A DNA stretch of 64,000 bases from Candidatus Pacearchaeota archaeon (GTDB lineage: Archaea > Nanoarchaeota > Nanoarchaeia > Pacearchaeales > GW2011-AR1), in the NCBI GenBank assembly GCA_023228245.1, contig JALOBN010000005.1, positions 1 to 64,000 of the forward strand, written 5' to 3'. The notes beneath the pieces are model-generated. The model did no database searches. It was not told the DNA's origin and worked only from the letters and a program-made list of their open reading frames with translations. Both the position numbers and the translations under genes were made by a program. Below are positions 31,890 to 40,737 of the stretch, one piece after another (within the stretch, counting starts at the first letter, position 1; each line of letters begins with the position of its first letter).

Positions 31890-34800
31890 TTAGAAATAAT
31901 CAGAAATAATTTTTTGCTTTTCTGTTTCTTTTCCAAAAACGCTATCAATATTTTCTTTAAGAATTTGAAGATTCTGTTTTACATAAGTTGAAAGATTATA
32001 TTTGTCAGCAAGATTCAATGCAGGTTCAAGATATTTTTTAATTCCGCCCTCATTAATTGTAAAAATAATTTTTCCTCCGCACTTGCTGCAAACACCAGAC
32101 AAAGGAGGACGTCGCATAATTTCATTGCATGCAACACATCTAAAAGTTTGCATAGAGAATTTTCTCAGATTACCTTTCAAATCTTTTAAAAAATGTCGGT
32201 CAATAATAAGTCTCGCAGCGTCGGCAGTATCAACAGCACGAATCTTTTCAACAAGCCCCATTTGATGGTCAACTTTATCCTGCATCGTTTCAAGAAGTTT
32301 GTAAGCAGAACAAACAACACCGTCGTTAAAATTATCTGTATTATGGGTGAAACCCAAACCAACAAAAGGATTTTTCCCTTCTTTCAAATAAGATTTCACA
32401 TTTTTTATTTTAACCTCAGAGGAATGTTTTCTCAACTCTGCAGCTTGATAAAGTTCAATAGGATAAGTTTCTTCAGGAACAAATTCCAAATCTAAAATCT
32501 GGTCGTCAACTTCTCCCGCATCAATTTTTGCATTTAAAACAAGTGGCGCATCTTGCGTTCCTCCTCGGTGTCCAGGTAAAAACTTTCTTGAAAAATTTAA
32601 CAATACATCTCCTAAAAGCATTATCGCAGCTTCATCACCGTCGCAGTCACGTCGAATTGCAGCGTGCATATATGGCGAAGCAAGTAATCCTTGAGTATTT
32701 GAAAATCCAATAAATCTGCAAACAACTCCTGCACAATTATGTGGTGCCATGCAAACTCCGATTTGCCCTACGAGGTCTTCTCTTTTTTTCAAATTGTAAA
32801 TTGGTTTCATTTTATAAAATTCAGAAAAAAGTGAATCAACAAAATTGCAAACTTTCATAAAAACATCATCGGCTCTTTCATCCATCGATTCTGGAGAACT
32901 TGGAAGAATAACGTCGTGAGGCATCAATTCTAAAATTTGATTATCGTCAACCAAATCATTCCCGTAAATATCTTTATCATAACCAATCTCTTTTAATTTC
33001 TCAACACTAACCAAAATTTCTTTTGGCTTAAATGCAGTAATCGGAAGTTCTGTTGCATCAAAACGAATCGTTCCATCTTTGTTAACTTGCAAACCATAAA
33101 TCGTCCTCAAAATCCCTTTCGCCATATTTTCTAAGTGATGTTCTGCCGAAGCTGTTCCACGAATTCCTTTAATTAATGGAGGAATTTCATTTTTAGAAAG
33201 TTTCAATTTTTCAAGAGCTTTATCAAAATAGTGCTTTATATCTAATTCAAAAGTTCTGAAAGGAACAACTCTATCATGTTCTTTGCAAGCCACAACCGAA
33301 CTTTTATCACAATCACGGCAATAAAAAAGTTTTTTTGTCGGAGAATTGCAATCCTCGCAAGTTGAATAAATTGTTTCTTTCTTACAGGTTTCACAAAAAT
33401 AAGTTGGAAACGTGCTCCAAACTTTACCGACGTCATACGCTGCTTGAACACTTCGTAATCTTCCCCCCTCACTTCCTATTGGAAAAAGAATATTTGGACT
33501 TCCAATAAGTTTTCTTAACTTAGCTTTTTCTGGACGCCCCATTCTCGCACCAATAAAATCACCAGCCTTGTCTTTAATTAAATATTTTGAAACAGAATTA
33601 ATAATTTCCAAAACAGGTTTATCTAAATTATATTTTTCTTCATCAACCAAATCAGAAAGAGAAATTTCTTTGCTCAAATTAAAATCAATTCCAAGATTTG
33701 CTAATAAAGCTTGGCTGTTCGATTCAGTTAAAATAACATTTTCAATGGTGACTTCATGTTCAACGCCAAGAAGTTCTAAAGCTCTTTTACCTACGCTGAA
33801 TTTTTCCTGTTCGGTTTTATTATAAGGTAAAATTAATTTCTCATTAATTCGAGAATTCTTAAGCCAATTAATTAAACCAAGAAATTCTTCTTTTGAAATT
33901 TGTGTCCAATAAAAAATATATTCTGGGTAAAGTGGAATTTCAAAAAGTCTGCTAAGTTCTTCAGCCTTGTCAAAAGAAATTTCAATTTTATTTAATTGTT
34001 TTTCATATTCAGAATCTTTTTGTTTCAAATCTAATTTCCACCATTCTTCAACGTAACCTGGTTTCATGAAAGTTGCATTTCTATTTGCAATATCACTGAA
34101 AGGAAATAAAATATCTCCTAGATAAATTATTTCTTCGATGTCAGAATAAATTTTCTGTGCGTTCTCTTTTGTCTTTATTTTTCTAACACTACCATTAAAT
34201 AATTTTACAATCGGCCCGTCGACAGTATCACAAGAAGTAACAACGCAACCTTTCGTAGGTTTTTCAACTTTTAACTGTGTCCCCGTTGCAATAAAATTAT
34301 CTGTAATTCCCATCGTCGCTGGATGCATTGAAGTTGCACTAAATCCAGAAACTCTACTTCTACCATAACGAACTCTAAAAGCACCAGAACGAGAAGGATG
34401 TCCAAACACAGGACGCCCCGCAACTAAATCTTGAATATACGTCGGTGAAGAATCTGTTTTACCAACTTCTCTTTTCTCATGAATTTTAACATACTCTTCC
34501 AAGAAATCAAAACCAGTAGATACAAATCCTTTTGATTTTGTCTCGTTCAGCAATCTCAAACCTTTTTTCGCTTTTTGTGCAAGCCCTTCTGAAAAAATTA
34601 AACACATTCCTCCTCGAATAAAATTTGTTTCAATTCTTGCCAGATTTTTATAATTAGAAACTTCTCTTTTTTCCGTAGGGTCACCAGCAATTTGTATCGG
34701 AATATGTGCAGCAAGAAAAGCTGCTTCTTCTTCTGTCGGCAAATACTGCAAATTATTTATGTATTCATGATAATCATAATTTTCTGTAACATATCTTTTC

Positions 34801-35351
34801 ACTTCTTCTTCTGTCGGGTCATATTTTGCATAACCAAATAATTCACGAAGATAATCTATCAACATTAACACAACGCAACTCGCAGTCGTTCCAGCACTTC
34901 TAATTGGCCCTGAAAAATTTGCAATAAAATATTCTTTTCCGTCGCGAGTTTTTCCTAAATTTATTCCCGTGTAACCTTCAATCGGACTTGAAACAACACC
35001 CAGAGTTGTGTAAGAAAATCCAATTCTAATTCCAGCGTCGATGGCTTCTAATAAACTTGCAAACTTACAATATTTTTGTTTTGCAACTTCTTCAGCAATT
35101 CTAAAAGAAACAGCCATAGTTAATTTACCATATTCTTTTTCTAATTCTAAAATTCTTTCTGCAATTTTGCTTCCTTCCATCTGCGGATAAATTGTAGAAA
35201 TTAATCCGACTACTTTTTCAGCAAGAGATTTTGCTAAAGGAATTTCAACTTTATTCACAGGATCAAAACCCATCGCTCTCGCTTCATTTGCAATTGCATA
35301 AATTTTCTTAACATCTTTTTCCAAATCTAAAAAATATTTTTCAGTGTTCAT
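31890..35351 (-). CDS. polC: DNA polymerase D large subunit (DP2)
   Basis: 1153-residue catalytic subunit of the archaeal replicative polymerase PolD. The active site is in HAAIRRDCDGDEAAIMLL (about residue 950), with the preceding PHNCAGVVCRFIGF. Two zinc clusters are seen: CETCKKETIYSTCEDCNS/FYCRDC near residue 640 and CVACNEIMRRPP/CSKCGGK near 1095. No intein, though polC is a common intein site in archaea. It follows polB by 42 bp; the leader has a Shine-Dalgarno in a hairpin. Confidence 0.95.
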   Translation of the reverse strand: MNTEKYFLDLEKDVKKIYAIANEARAMGFDPVNKVEIPLAKSLAEKVVGLISTIYPQMEGSKIAERILELEKEYGKLTMAVSFRIAEEVAKQKYCKFASLLEAIDAGIRIGFSYTTLGVVSSPIEGYTGINLGKTRDGKEYFIANFSGPIRSAGTTASCVVLMLIDYLRELFGYAKYDPTEEEVKRYVTENYDYHEYINNLQYLPTEEEAAFLAAHIPIQIAGDPTEKREVSNYKNLARIETNFIRGGMCLIFSEGLAQKAKKGLRLLNETKSKGFVSTGFDFLEEYVKIHEKREVGKTDSSPTYIQDLVAGRPVFGHPSRSGAFRVRYGRSRVSGFSATSMHPATMGITDNFIATGTQLKVEKPTKGCVVTSCDTVDGPIVKLFNGSVRKIKTKENAQKIYSDIEEIIYLGDILFPFSDIANRNATFMKPGYVEEWWKLDLKQKDSEYEKQLNKIEISFDKAEELSRLFEIPLYPEYIFYWTQISKEEFLGLINWLKNSRINEKLILPYNKTEQEKFSVGKRALELLGVEHEVTIENVILTESNSQALLANLGIDFNLSKEISLSDLVDEEKYNLDKPVLEIINSVSKYLIKDKAGDFIGARMGRPEKAKLRKLIGSPNILFPIGSEGGRLRSVQAAYDVGKVWSTFPTYFCETCKKETIYSTCEDCNSPTKKLFYCRDCDKSSVVACKEHDRVVPFRTFELDIKHYFDKALEKLKLSKNEIPPLIKGIRGTASAEHHLENMAKGILRTIYGLQVNKDGTIRFDATELPITAFKPKEILVSVEKLKEIGYDKDIYGNDLVDDNQILELMPHDVILPSSPESMDERADDVFMKVCNFVDSLFSEFYKMKPIYNLKKREDLVGQIGVCMAPHNCAGVVCRFIGFSNTQGLLASPYMHAAIRRDCDGDEAAIMLLGDVLLNFSRKFLPGHRGGTQDAPLVLNAKIDAGEVDDQILDLEFVPEETYPIELYQAAELRKHSSEVKIKNVKSYLKEGKNPFVGLGFTHNTDNFNDGVVCSAYKLLETMQDKVDHQMGLVEKIRAVDTADAARLIIDRHFLKDLKGNLRKFSMQTFRCVACNEIMRRPPLSGVCSKCGGKIIFTINEGGIKKYLEPALNLADKYNLSTYVKQNLQILKENIDSVFGKETEKQKIISDYF

Positions 35352-35395
35352 TATTCAAAACCTCGATTTTGAATTTGTGCTGAAAATTTATTTTC
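35349..35395 (-). promoter_or_regulatory. polC leader, hairpin-held Shine-Dalgarno
   Basis: Minus strand: CTGAAAAT/ATTTTCAG hairpin, then TTCAAAATCGAGGTTTTGAA with GAGG in its loop, then the polC ATG. Both blocks recur, in swapped order, in the leader of the secretion ATPase gene (16919-16967) with three to four mismatches. Confidence 0.4.
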
Positions 35396-36956
35396 AGTCA
35401 TCTTCTTTCTCCTCAAAATCTAAAATCTTAATTGCACGAGTTTTAAGATTGAACATCGGAATTTTACAAAAGTCAGGTTCAGCTCCCAACTTTTCTTCGT
35501 AAGCAGTTTTTCCCTCCCACGACGACGATGAAATCAGCAAAGTATTGCTGTAATAAGAAACCGCACTCTTATGTGTGTGTCCTGAGACAAAAATATCTGG
35601 AATTTTTTTAATCATTAAATGATCTTCTTCCGACGGATAATACTGAACAGAAGCATGTGCAGGAGCCAAATGCCGATTCTTCAAAAGATAAGTCATAATT
35701 TTATCAGGAGATTTCATACTATCTGCAGAAATCAAAGAAGGAATAACATTTGCATAATAAGGATAAGAAAATCCATGATAAGTTAAAACATCCATCCCAG
35801 AAAAATCTTTTGTTGAACCAATATTTACCGTCGCTGGATTTCCAGTTAAAATAACATTTTTCAAATCATACAAACTCCAAGCATATCTTTCGTGAAAAAG
35901 TGGCTGTGGTTCCATCAAACGAACACCATCGTGATTTCCCGGAGAAATAATAATATTAATATCTTTTCTGATTTTTTTTAATTTTTCAGAAAGTGCAATA
36001 AATTGTTCTTCAATATCTTTAATCAGCAAATCTCTTTCCTGACTGGGATAATTTCCAACACCTGCAATCACATCACCGACGATAAAAAGATATTTTATTT
36101 TTTCTGCTTCTGTAGAATTTGAAGATTTCCCATTCAGATAAGAAATAAATTTATCAAAACTATTTTCTAAAAATAATTTGCTTCCCAAATGCAAGTCTCC
36201 CATAAAAACAGCAGATTCATCAACAGGGGATTTTTTTCTTTCAGGAAGATTCGCTTCGGGAAAAATAATATCATTCGCAAAAATTATTTCATTATTTCCA
36301 ATTCCGTTAAAACCCAAAACCGAATCCAAGCAAATTTCATTCGCTTTTTCGTAAAGTTCTTTGTTATTTTGATTTACTAAAATTTTTATCTTCCCAGTTA
36401 TATCTTCAACTTCGAAAACTAAATTTTTATTTTTAGTAACAGATTTATCTGAAACAATTCCGATAATAGAAACATTCTGTCTTGTCGAAGATAATTTATT
36501 AATTGAAACGGGATTTTTTAGCGAAGCATTTCCTAAAAGAATTTTCTTAAATTCAGAAATTCTGCTTCTAAAATATTTTACAAAATCTTGAACTTCAATC
36601 TTTTTTGTATTGTTTAAAATCGTAGATAAAACTTTTACATTTCCAGAAATATTTTCTTCTTGAATTTGATGAGAAACTTCTTTGGAAATTTCAATGCTTA
36701 ATCCCAATTTTATTTTCAGTTTTTCAAGATTCTGCTGATTCTCTTTTGGCAACGTCATTAAAATCTGCGAAACTTTTTCCTTATTCTGATTAAAAAGATT
36801 TTTCGTAATAATTCTCTGATTCGTCGTTTCCTTAATTCTTTCAATAATTAATTTTACAGATTCAACGTCGCTGGTTTCATTAAACAAACCGAGAACTTCG
36901 TTATCTAACAAGAATCCTTTCTCTAAACAAAATCGTAATATTTCTGATGTATTCAT
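35394..36956 (-). CDS. polB: DNA polymerase D small subunit (DP1)
   Basis: 520 residues from M7 at 36956. N-terminal helical and OB domains are followed by a calcineurin-like phosphoesterase domain with the 3'-5' exonuclease motifs: VFMGDLHLGS, FIVGDVIAG, SPGNHDG, and YHGFSYP, then SGHTHKSA. It is the proofreading and accessory subunit of PolD, forming a heterodimer with DP2. The gene lies between cdc6 and polC, an arrangement known from Pyrococcus. Confidence 0.93.
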   Translation of the reverse strand: MNTSEILRFCLEKGFLLDNEVLGLFNETSDVESVKLIIERIKETTNQRIITKNLFNQNKEKVSQILMTLPKENQQNLEKLKIKLGLSIEISKEVSHQIQEENISGNVKVLSTILNNTKKIEVQDFVKYFRSRISEFKKILLGNASLKNPVSINKLSSTRQNVSIIGIVSDKSVTKNKNLVFEVEDITGKIKILVNQNNKELYEKANEICLDSVLGFNGIGNNEIIFANDIIFPEANLPERKKSPVDESAVFMGDLHLGSKLFLENSFDKFISYLNGKSSNSTEAEKIKYLFIVGDVIAGVGNYPSQERDLLIKDIEEQFIALSEKLKKIRKDINIIISPGNHDGVRLMEPQPLFHERYAWSLYDLKNVILTGNPATVNIGSTKDFSGMDVLTYHGFSYPYYANVIPSLISADSMKSPDKIMTYLLKNRHLAPAHASVQYYPSEEDHLMIKKIPDIFVSGHTHKSAVSYYSNTLLISSSSWEGKTAYEEKLGAEPDFCKIPMFNLKTRAIKILDFEEKEDD

Positions 36957-36987
36957 TTTCAATCTTAATTTCATTCTTTGAAGTGAA

Positions 36988-38199
36988 TTAAGTATAAGTT
37001 AAGGACTCGGAGATAATTTGTTTTACTTTCTCCATAATATCTTTTGTAATCGCAAGTTTAATTTCTCTCATTCGCCCACCGCGTCCTTTGGATATAACGT
37101 TAACAGTGATTATTCCAAGCATATCAAACTCTTGAATAATATCTGAAACTCTTCTCTGTGTTAAAATCTCTAATTTGTTCTTTATACAGATTTCTCTATA
37201 GTAGTTGTATACTTCCCCTGTAAAAAGATGATCCTGTGGGTTTTTTTCAGAAAATTGAATAATCGCACTGAGTACAACCTGAAACTGTTTTGGCTCTGAT
37301 TTGACAACATCCAAAATCTTGTCTCTTTCAATTTTATCGTTAGCTTCATCAAGATGTCTAAGAATGATTTTTTTTGAATTATCTCTTTCGGCAATTTCCC
37401 CCGCAATTCTCAGCAAGTCTAAAGCTCTTCGTGCATCTCCGTGTTCCCTAGCAGCCAACGCAGCACATTTAGCAATAACTCCGTCTTGCATAACTCCTTC
37501 TTTGAAAACTTCTTCAGCTCTCTTCGTAAGAATCTCCTGAAGTTGCAAAGCATTATATGGCGGAAAAACAATTTCCTCTTCAGAAAGTGAACTCTTAACA
37601 CGAGGATCAAGCTCATCGAGAAAAGTCAAATTATTACTAATCCCAACAAGGCAAATTTGAGATTTGCTTAATTCAGAATTTAACCTAGTAAGATTATACA
37701 AAAAATCATCAGAAATTTTCTTCGCAGTCTGGTCAATTTCATCAAGGATTAAAACAATTGTTTGCTTTTCAGAATCAATTGTATCAATAAACTTATCATA
37801 AACAGATTGTGTTGGAAGTCCAGTCGCAGGAACTTCTCCGCCAAATTTCTTAATCAATTCAGCAAGAATTCTATATTCTGTATCTGAAACTTTTTTTAAC
37901 TTGCAATTAAGGTATTCAATTCTCAAATTAAAATCAGCATCTTTCTTAACTCGTTTCATTAATTCATTTCTGACATATTGAATCGAAAGTGTTTTTCCTG
38001 TTCCAGTTTTACCATAAAGAAAAAGATTGCTCGTCCTGTCTCCACGCAAAATCGGTGCAAGAATCGACGCAATTTGTTTTATCTGCTTTCCCCTATGAGG
38101 AATATCTTCAGGTTGATAACTATTCTGCAACAAAGATTTATTTTTAAAAATCCCGTTGTTATCAAACGCTTCAAAAATTTTATCTAATTCAACACCCAT
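36988..38199 (-). CDS. cdc6: Orc1/Cdc6 origin recognition protein
   Basis: 403 residues. AAA+ ATPase with Walker A GKTGTGKT (63-70), Walker B LILDEID (about 147), a sensor I stretch (VGISNN) and a C-terminal winged-helix domain (QRRVSDIIQEFDMLGI). It binds ORB elements at the origin and loads MCM. The ATG at 38199 sits next to an A+T-rich region with ORB-like repeats. It is the first gene of a cdc6-polB-polC run. Confidence 0.96.
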   Translation of the reverse strand: MGVELDKIFEAFDNNGIFKNKSLLQNSYQPEDIPHRGKQIKQIASILAPILRGDRTSNLFLYGKTGTGKTLSIQYVRNELMKRVKKDADFNLRIEYLNCKLKKVSDTEYRILAELIKKFGGEVPATGLPTQSVYDKFIDTIDSEKQTIVLILDEIDQTAKKISDDFLYNLTRLNSELSKSQICLVGISNNLTFLDELDPRVKSSLSEEEIVFPPYNALQLQEILTKRAEEVFKEGVMQDGVIAKCAALAAREHGDARRALDLLRIAGEIAERDNSKKIILRHLDEANDKIERDKILDVVKSEPKQFQVVLSAIIQFSEKNPQDHLFTGEVYNYYREICIKNKLEILTQRRVSDIIQEFDMLGIITVNVISKGRGGRMREIKLAITKDIMEKVKQIISESLTYT

Positions 38200-38207
38200 T
38201 GTAACAC

Positions 38208-38233
38208 CTACACGTTGATTTCGTGTGGAGAAT
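38208..38233 (+). promoter_or_regulatory. ORB-like element 1
   Basis: Centre TTGATTTCGTGTGGAGAA. Of 26 aligned positions about 20 match element 2. It directly abuts the cdc6 start, so it might also regulate cdc6. The related inverted half TTTTCTCCAACGATA is at 38246-38260. Confidence 0.6.
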
Positions 38234-38305
38234 AATATATTTATGTTTTCTCCAACGATATTATTTTATTTAGTTATATAAACACTTATCACTACTAAAA
38301 GAGAG

Positions 38306-38331
38306 CTACGCCTTGATTTCTTATGGAAACT
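38306..38331 (+). promoter_or_regulatory. ORB-like element 2
   Basis: Centre CTTGATTTCTTATGGAAAC. The TGGAAAC end matches the core seen in published archaeal mini-ORBs (TGGAAAC). Same orientation as element 1. Confidence 0.6.
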
Positions 38332-38486
38332 GCTTTTTGAAAGGATTATATTTTAAATTAAAAAATAATTAACTTGAAAAGACTTTTTTAATTAAAGAAA
38401 AATTATTTTAATAGATTCTTTAAAACTTTAATAAATAGTTTAATTTTAGAATTAATAAATTAATTTAAATCTTTATTATCTTTCTT

Positions 38487-38510
38487 TTATTATTATTATT
38501 ATTATTATTA
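38487..38510. repeat. (TTA)8 simple repeat
   Basis: Eight tandem TTA units inside the A+T-rich part of the probable origin. Likely part of the easily melted region. Confidence 0.8.
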
Positions 38511-38580
38511 TATACTATAATATATAAAATTTAATAAATAAAAGAAAAATTGAAAAAAATTCAAAATTCCTTTTTAAATA

Positions 38581-38601
38581 TTTCCAAGCGAAACCAAGGA
38601 G
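38581..38601 (-). promoter_or_regulatory. ORB-like element 3, inverted
   Basis: Minus-strand CCTTGGTTTCGCTTGGAAA matches element 2 at about 15 of 19 positions and points the other way, on the far side of the A+T-rich stretch. Confidence 0.55.
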
Positions 38602-38773
38602 TGAGGGTCATAACTTAATTTTCTCTTTTTCCTTGTTAATTCTTATATTTCTTCTTTCTTTTTAATTAATAATAAACATTTACAAAAAATTATTTATCAC
38701 TTATTTCCTCATTATTTAATTAAATTAATTTATCAACTATATACTGTCAAATCTATTTAATTTTACAGAAAAG

Positions 38774-38783
38774 TTTATAAATA
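38774..38783 (+). promoter_or_regulatory. TATA-like element before PRC-barrel gene
   Basis: TTTATAAATA is 20-29 bp upstream of the ATG at 38803. Suggests leaderless transcription outwards from the origin. Confidence 0.45.
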
Positions 38784-38802
38784 ATTTTCCTTTAAGATTT
38801 CA

Positions 38803-39063
38803 ATGCAAGGAAACAAAAACACATATACTTCTCTTATTGGAAAGATGATTGTAACAAAAGAAGGTAAAAGACTCGGTTTTGTTAAGGATATTACATTCGA
38901 AACTAAATCTGGAGAATTAATAAACCTAATTGTTAAAGATGCTACGCCTTACACTAAAAACTTAAATCTTGAAAGAACAAATGCAAATGACTTACTTATC
39001 CCCTATAATTCAATTATCGCAATCGGCGACTTTGTAATTGTTTCAGAAGAAGATTTGATATAA
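38803..39063 (+). CDS. PRC-barrel domain protein beside oriC
   Basis: 86 residues, beginning MQGNKNTYTSLIGKMIVTKEG and then GKRLGFVKDITFETKSGELINLIVKD, the PRC strand pattern, ending VIVSEEDLI. Single PRC domains of this size occur in archaea and have been linked with cell division (CdpB). The position beside the origin makes a cell-cycle role plausible; that is inference. A second PRC gene is at 19271. Confidence 0.75.
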   Translation: MQGNKNTYTSLIGKMIVTKEGKRLGFVKDITFETKSGELINLIVKDATPYTKNLNLERTNANDLLIPYNSIIAIGDFVIVSEEDLI

Positions 39064-39107
39064 TTTTTTATACAAATATTTAAAAATCTAAATTTAATTT
39101 AACTAAA

Positions 39108-39533
39108 ATGAGACTAATCGGTTTTAATTTTACAAAAATACAAGCAGAGAGACTTAAAGAGAAAGCAGAATCAATCAAATTCGGTACAAAAATTAACATT
39201 TCTTCAATTGAGTCAATCGACTCAAATATGTTAAAAACTAAGGAAGAAATAGTAAAAGTAAACTTTAATTACATTTTATCTTACGAACCAGAATTTGCAA
39301 AGATTGAAATTTCAGGACATGCAATTTTGGCTTTAGATTCCAAGATAGCTAAAGAAGTTGTCAAGGGTTTCAAAGACAAAGGAACTTCTGACGAGTTCAG
39401 AGTTTTCATTTTAAACATTATATTAAGAAAAGTAAATATCAAAGCATTGCAGCTAGAGGAAGAGTTAAACCTTCCAAATCACTTGCCTTTAATTTCTCTA
39501 AACAAAGATAGTTTAAAAGAAAAGAAAGAATAA
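39108..39533 (+). CDS. conserved hypothetical, possibly SecB-like fold
   Basis: 141 residues. Starts MRLIGFNFTKIQAERLKEKA and alternates strands (INISSIESIDS, IVKVNFNYILSY, AKIEISGHAIL) with a C-terminal helix and a LNLPNHLPLISL end. That strand order and the LPxxLPLIxL end recall SecB-like chaperones, but similarity by eye is weak and I am not sure. Upstream TATTTAAAA fits a leaderless start. Confidence 0.55.
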   Translation: MRLIGFNFTKIQAERLKEKAESIKFGTKINISSIESIDSNMLKTKEEIVKVNFNYILSYEPEFAKIEISGHAILALDSKIAKEVVKGFKDKGTSDEFRVFILNIILRKVNIKALQLEEELNLPNHLPLISLNKDSLKEKKE

Positions 39534-39577
39534 TTGTTCTTCGCTAAGTTTAAAAAAATAGATTCTATTGTCTTGTT

Positions 39578-39856
39578 ATGAGAATTTCTGATGAAAAAAA
39601 AGAGAAAATTTACGAGCAGATTCTTGCATTATTATATTCTGTTTCACCCAAACCCCTTTTTACATTAAATATTGCAAAAGAGATTGCTCGCGACGAGGAA
39701 TTCATAAAAATCTTGCTTTTGGATTTAAAGAAAAAAGAACTTGTTATTGAGATTAAGAAAAACCCACAAGGAATAGTTTACTTAAAACGATCACGATGGA
39801 AACTAACAGATGAAGCTTATCAAGTTTACAAAAATCATCAAAAAAAGTTGGACTAA
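39578..39856 (+). CDS. winged-helix DNA-binding protein
   Basis: 92 residues. LYSVSPKPLFTLNIAKEIARDEEFIKILLLDLKKKEL fits a helix-turn-helix with recognition helix and RWKLTDEAYQVYKNHQ the wing. Similar to MarR or DtxR-type small archaeal regulators. Target unknown. Located in the cluster of wHTH genes to the right of the origin. Confidence 0.7.
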   Translation: MRISDEKKEKIYEQILALLYSVSPKPLFTLNIAKEIARDEEFIKILLLDLKKKELVIEIKKNPQGIVYLKRSRWKLTDEAYQVYKNHQKKLD

Positions 39857-39898
39857 AATCACGCTTAAATTTTTATACTAATTATTTCTGAATATTTT

Positions 39899-40579
39899 AT
39901 GGATTATGTTAAAGATGCGTTTCAGAAAGTGAAGCAAGATATTGACTTTCTAAAAGAACAATTTTTTTCATTGAAAGAAATGTTGGAAAATGCAAATAAA
40001 GATTTAATGAGTCTTAAAGAAACAACATTATTGCTTTCTTCTCAAATGCAAGAAATTGTTAAAAAAACGACAGATTCTATTCCAACAGATAACCCCCAAA
40101 TTCAGACAGTTCCAGCAGATATTCCAACAGATAATCTTCCTTTTAACCTTCAAAACACACAAAAATTACCCTTTTCCACTGGAAATGAAGGGGTTCCAGC
40201 AGACAGACAGACAGACCAGCAGACAGACAGACAGACAGTAAAGCCCTCATTAAAAGATGCTTTTGAGGTTCTAAACTCCCTTGATTCAATTAAGAAAGAG
40301 ATTCGAAATAAATTTAAGCGAATTACCGATCAAGAGTTTCTTGTCTTTTCTACAATTTATCAATTAACAGAAAACAAAGAATTTGTGGATTATCGAGATC
40401 TTTCCATAAAATTGAACCTTACAGAAAGTTCTATTCGAGATTACGTAGGAAAACTTATAAAAAAAGGAATCCCCGTCGAAAAAACCAAAATTAACAATAA
40501 AATCATCCAGCTCTCTATTTCTGAGAATCTTAAAAAAATTGCCCCCCTCCCCATCATTTTTCAATTAAGAGAACTATAA
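39899..40579 (+). CDS. coiled-coil plus winged-helix protein with repetitive linker
   Basis: 226 residues. Residues 1-60 form a coiled coil; 60-125 are repetitive and Thr/Pro/Asn/Gln-rich (PTDNPQIQTVPADIPTDN, then the region encoded by CAGA repeats); 125-226 form a winged helix (ITDQEFLVFSTIYQL, SSIRDYVGKLIKKGI). The same architecture occurs in the convergent gene at 40738. They look like a pair of oligomeric DNA-binding proteins. Role unknown. Confidence 0.7.
   Translation: MDYVKDAFQKVKQDIDFLKEQFFSLKEMLENANKDLMSLKETTLLLSSQMQEIVKKTTDSIPTDNPQIQTVPADIPTDNLPFNLQNTQKLPFSTGNEGVPADRQTDQQTDRQTVKPSLKDAFEVLNSLDSIKKEIRNKFKRITDQEFLVFSTIYQLTENKEFVDYRDLSIKLNLTESSIRDYVGKLIKKGIPVEKTKINNKIIQLSISENLKKIAPLPIIFQLREL
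40200..40238. repeat. tetranucleotide CAGA repeats inside the gene
   Basis: Two blocks, (CAGA)4 C and (CAGA)4 CAG, separated by CAG, in the linker of the coiled-coil/wHTH gene. A gain or loss of one unit would shift the frame before the DNA-binding domain, as in slipped-strand phase variation. Confidence 0.85.
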
Positions 40580-40737
40580 TCCTATTTTTTCGGTTAAACG
40601 ATTAACTACTACCCTCACTTTTAATCAAATTCTTTCTTTTATATCTGCTTTTTTACTATATCTCGTTTTTTATTTTTCCTCCTTTTTATTTCCCCATTTT
40701 TAATTCTCTCTTTTTGAAATTTTCTTTGACCTTTAGT

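Larger units (their letters stand above)
38200..38802. other. probable oriC (603 bp, A+T-rich, ORB-like repeats)
   Basis: A gap without genes, next to cdc6. It contains two direct 26-bp ORB-like copies (38208-38233, 38306-38331; shared core TTGATTTCKTRTGGARA) and one in the opposite orientation (38581-38601). A run of A/T DNA with few G or C lies between them (about 38340-38575), including (TTA)8 at 38487-38510. Inverted ORBs flanking an unwinding element are the archaeal origin layout. No tRNA or other gene is visible here. Confidence 0.7.

Noticed and set aside
31890..35351. Intein in polC
   Set aside because: The protein is continuous with normal length and no splice-junction Cys/Ser-His-Asn block was seen.
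38640..38773. Short frame right of ORB element 3
   Set aside because: A/T-rich with no usable start, stops in all frames soon.
40580..40737. Small gene or RNA in the gap between the two wHTH genes
   Set aside because: Only T-rich runs and a weak GTTAA/TTAAC hairpin; best read as convergent termination.
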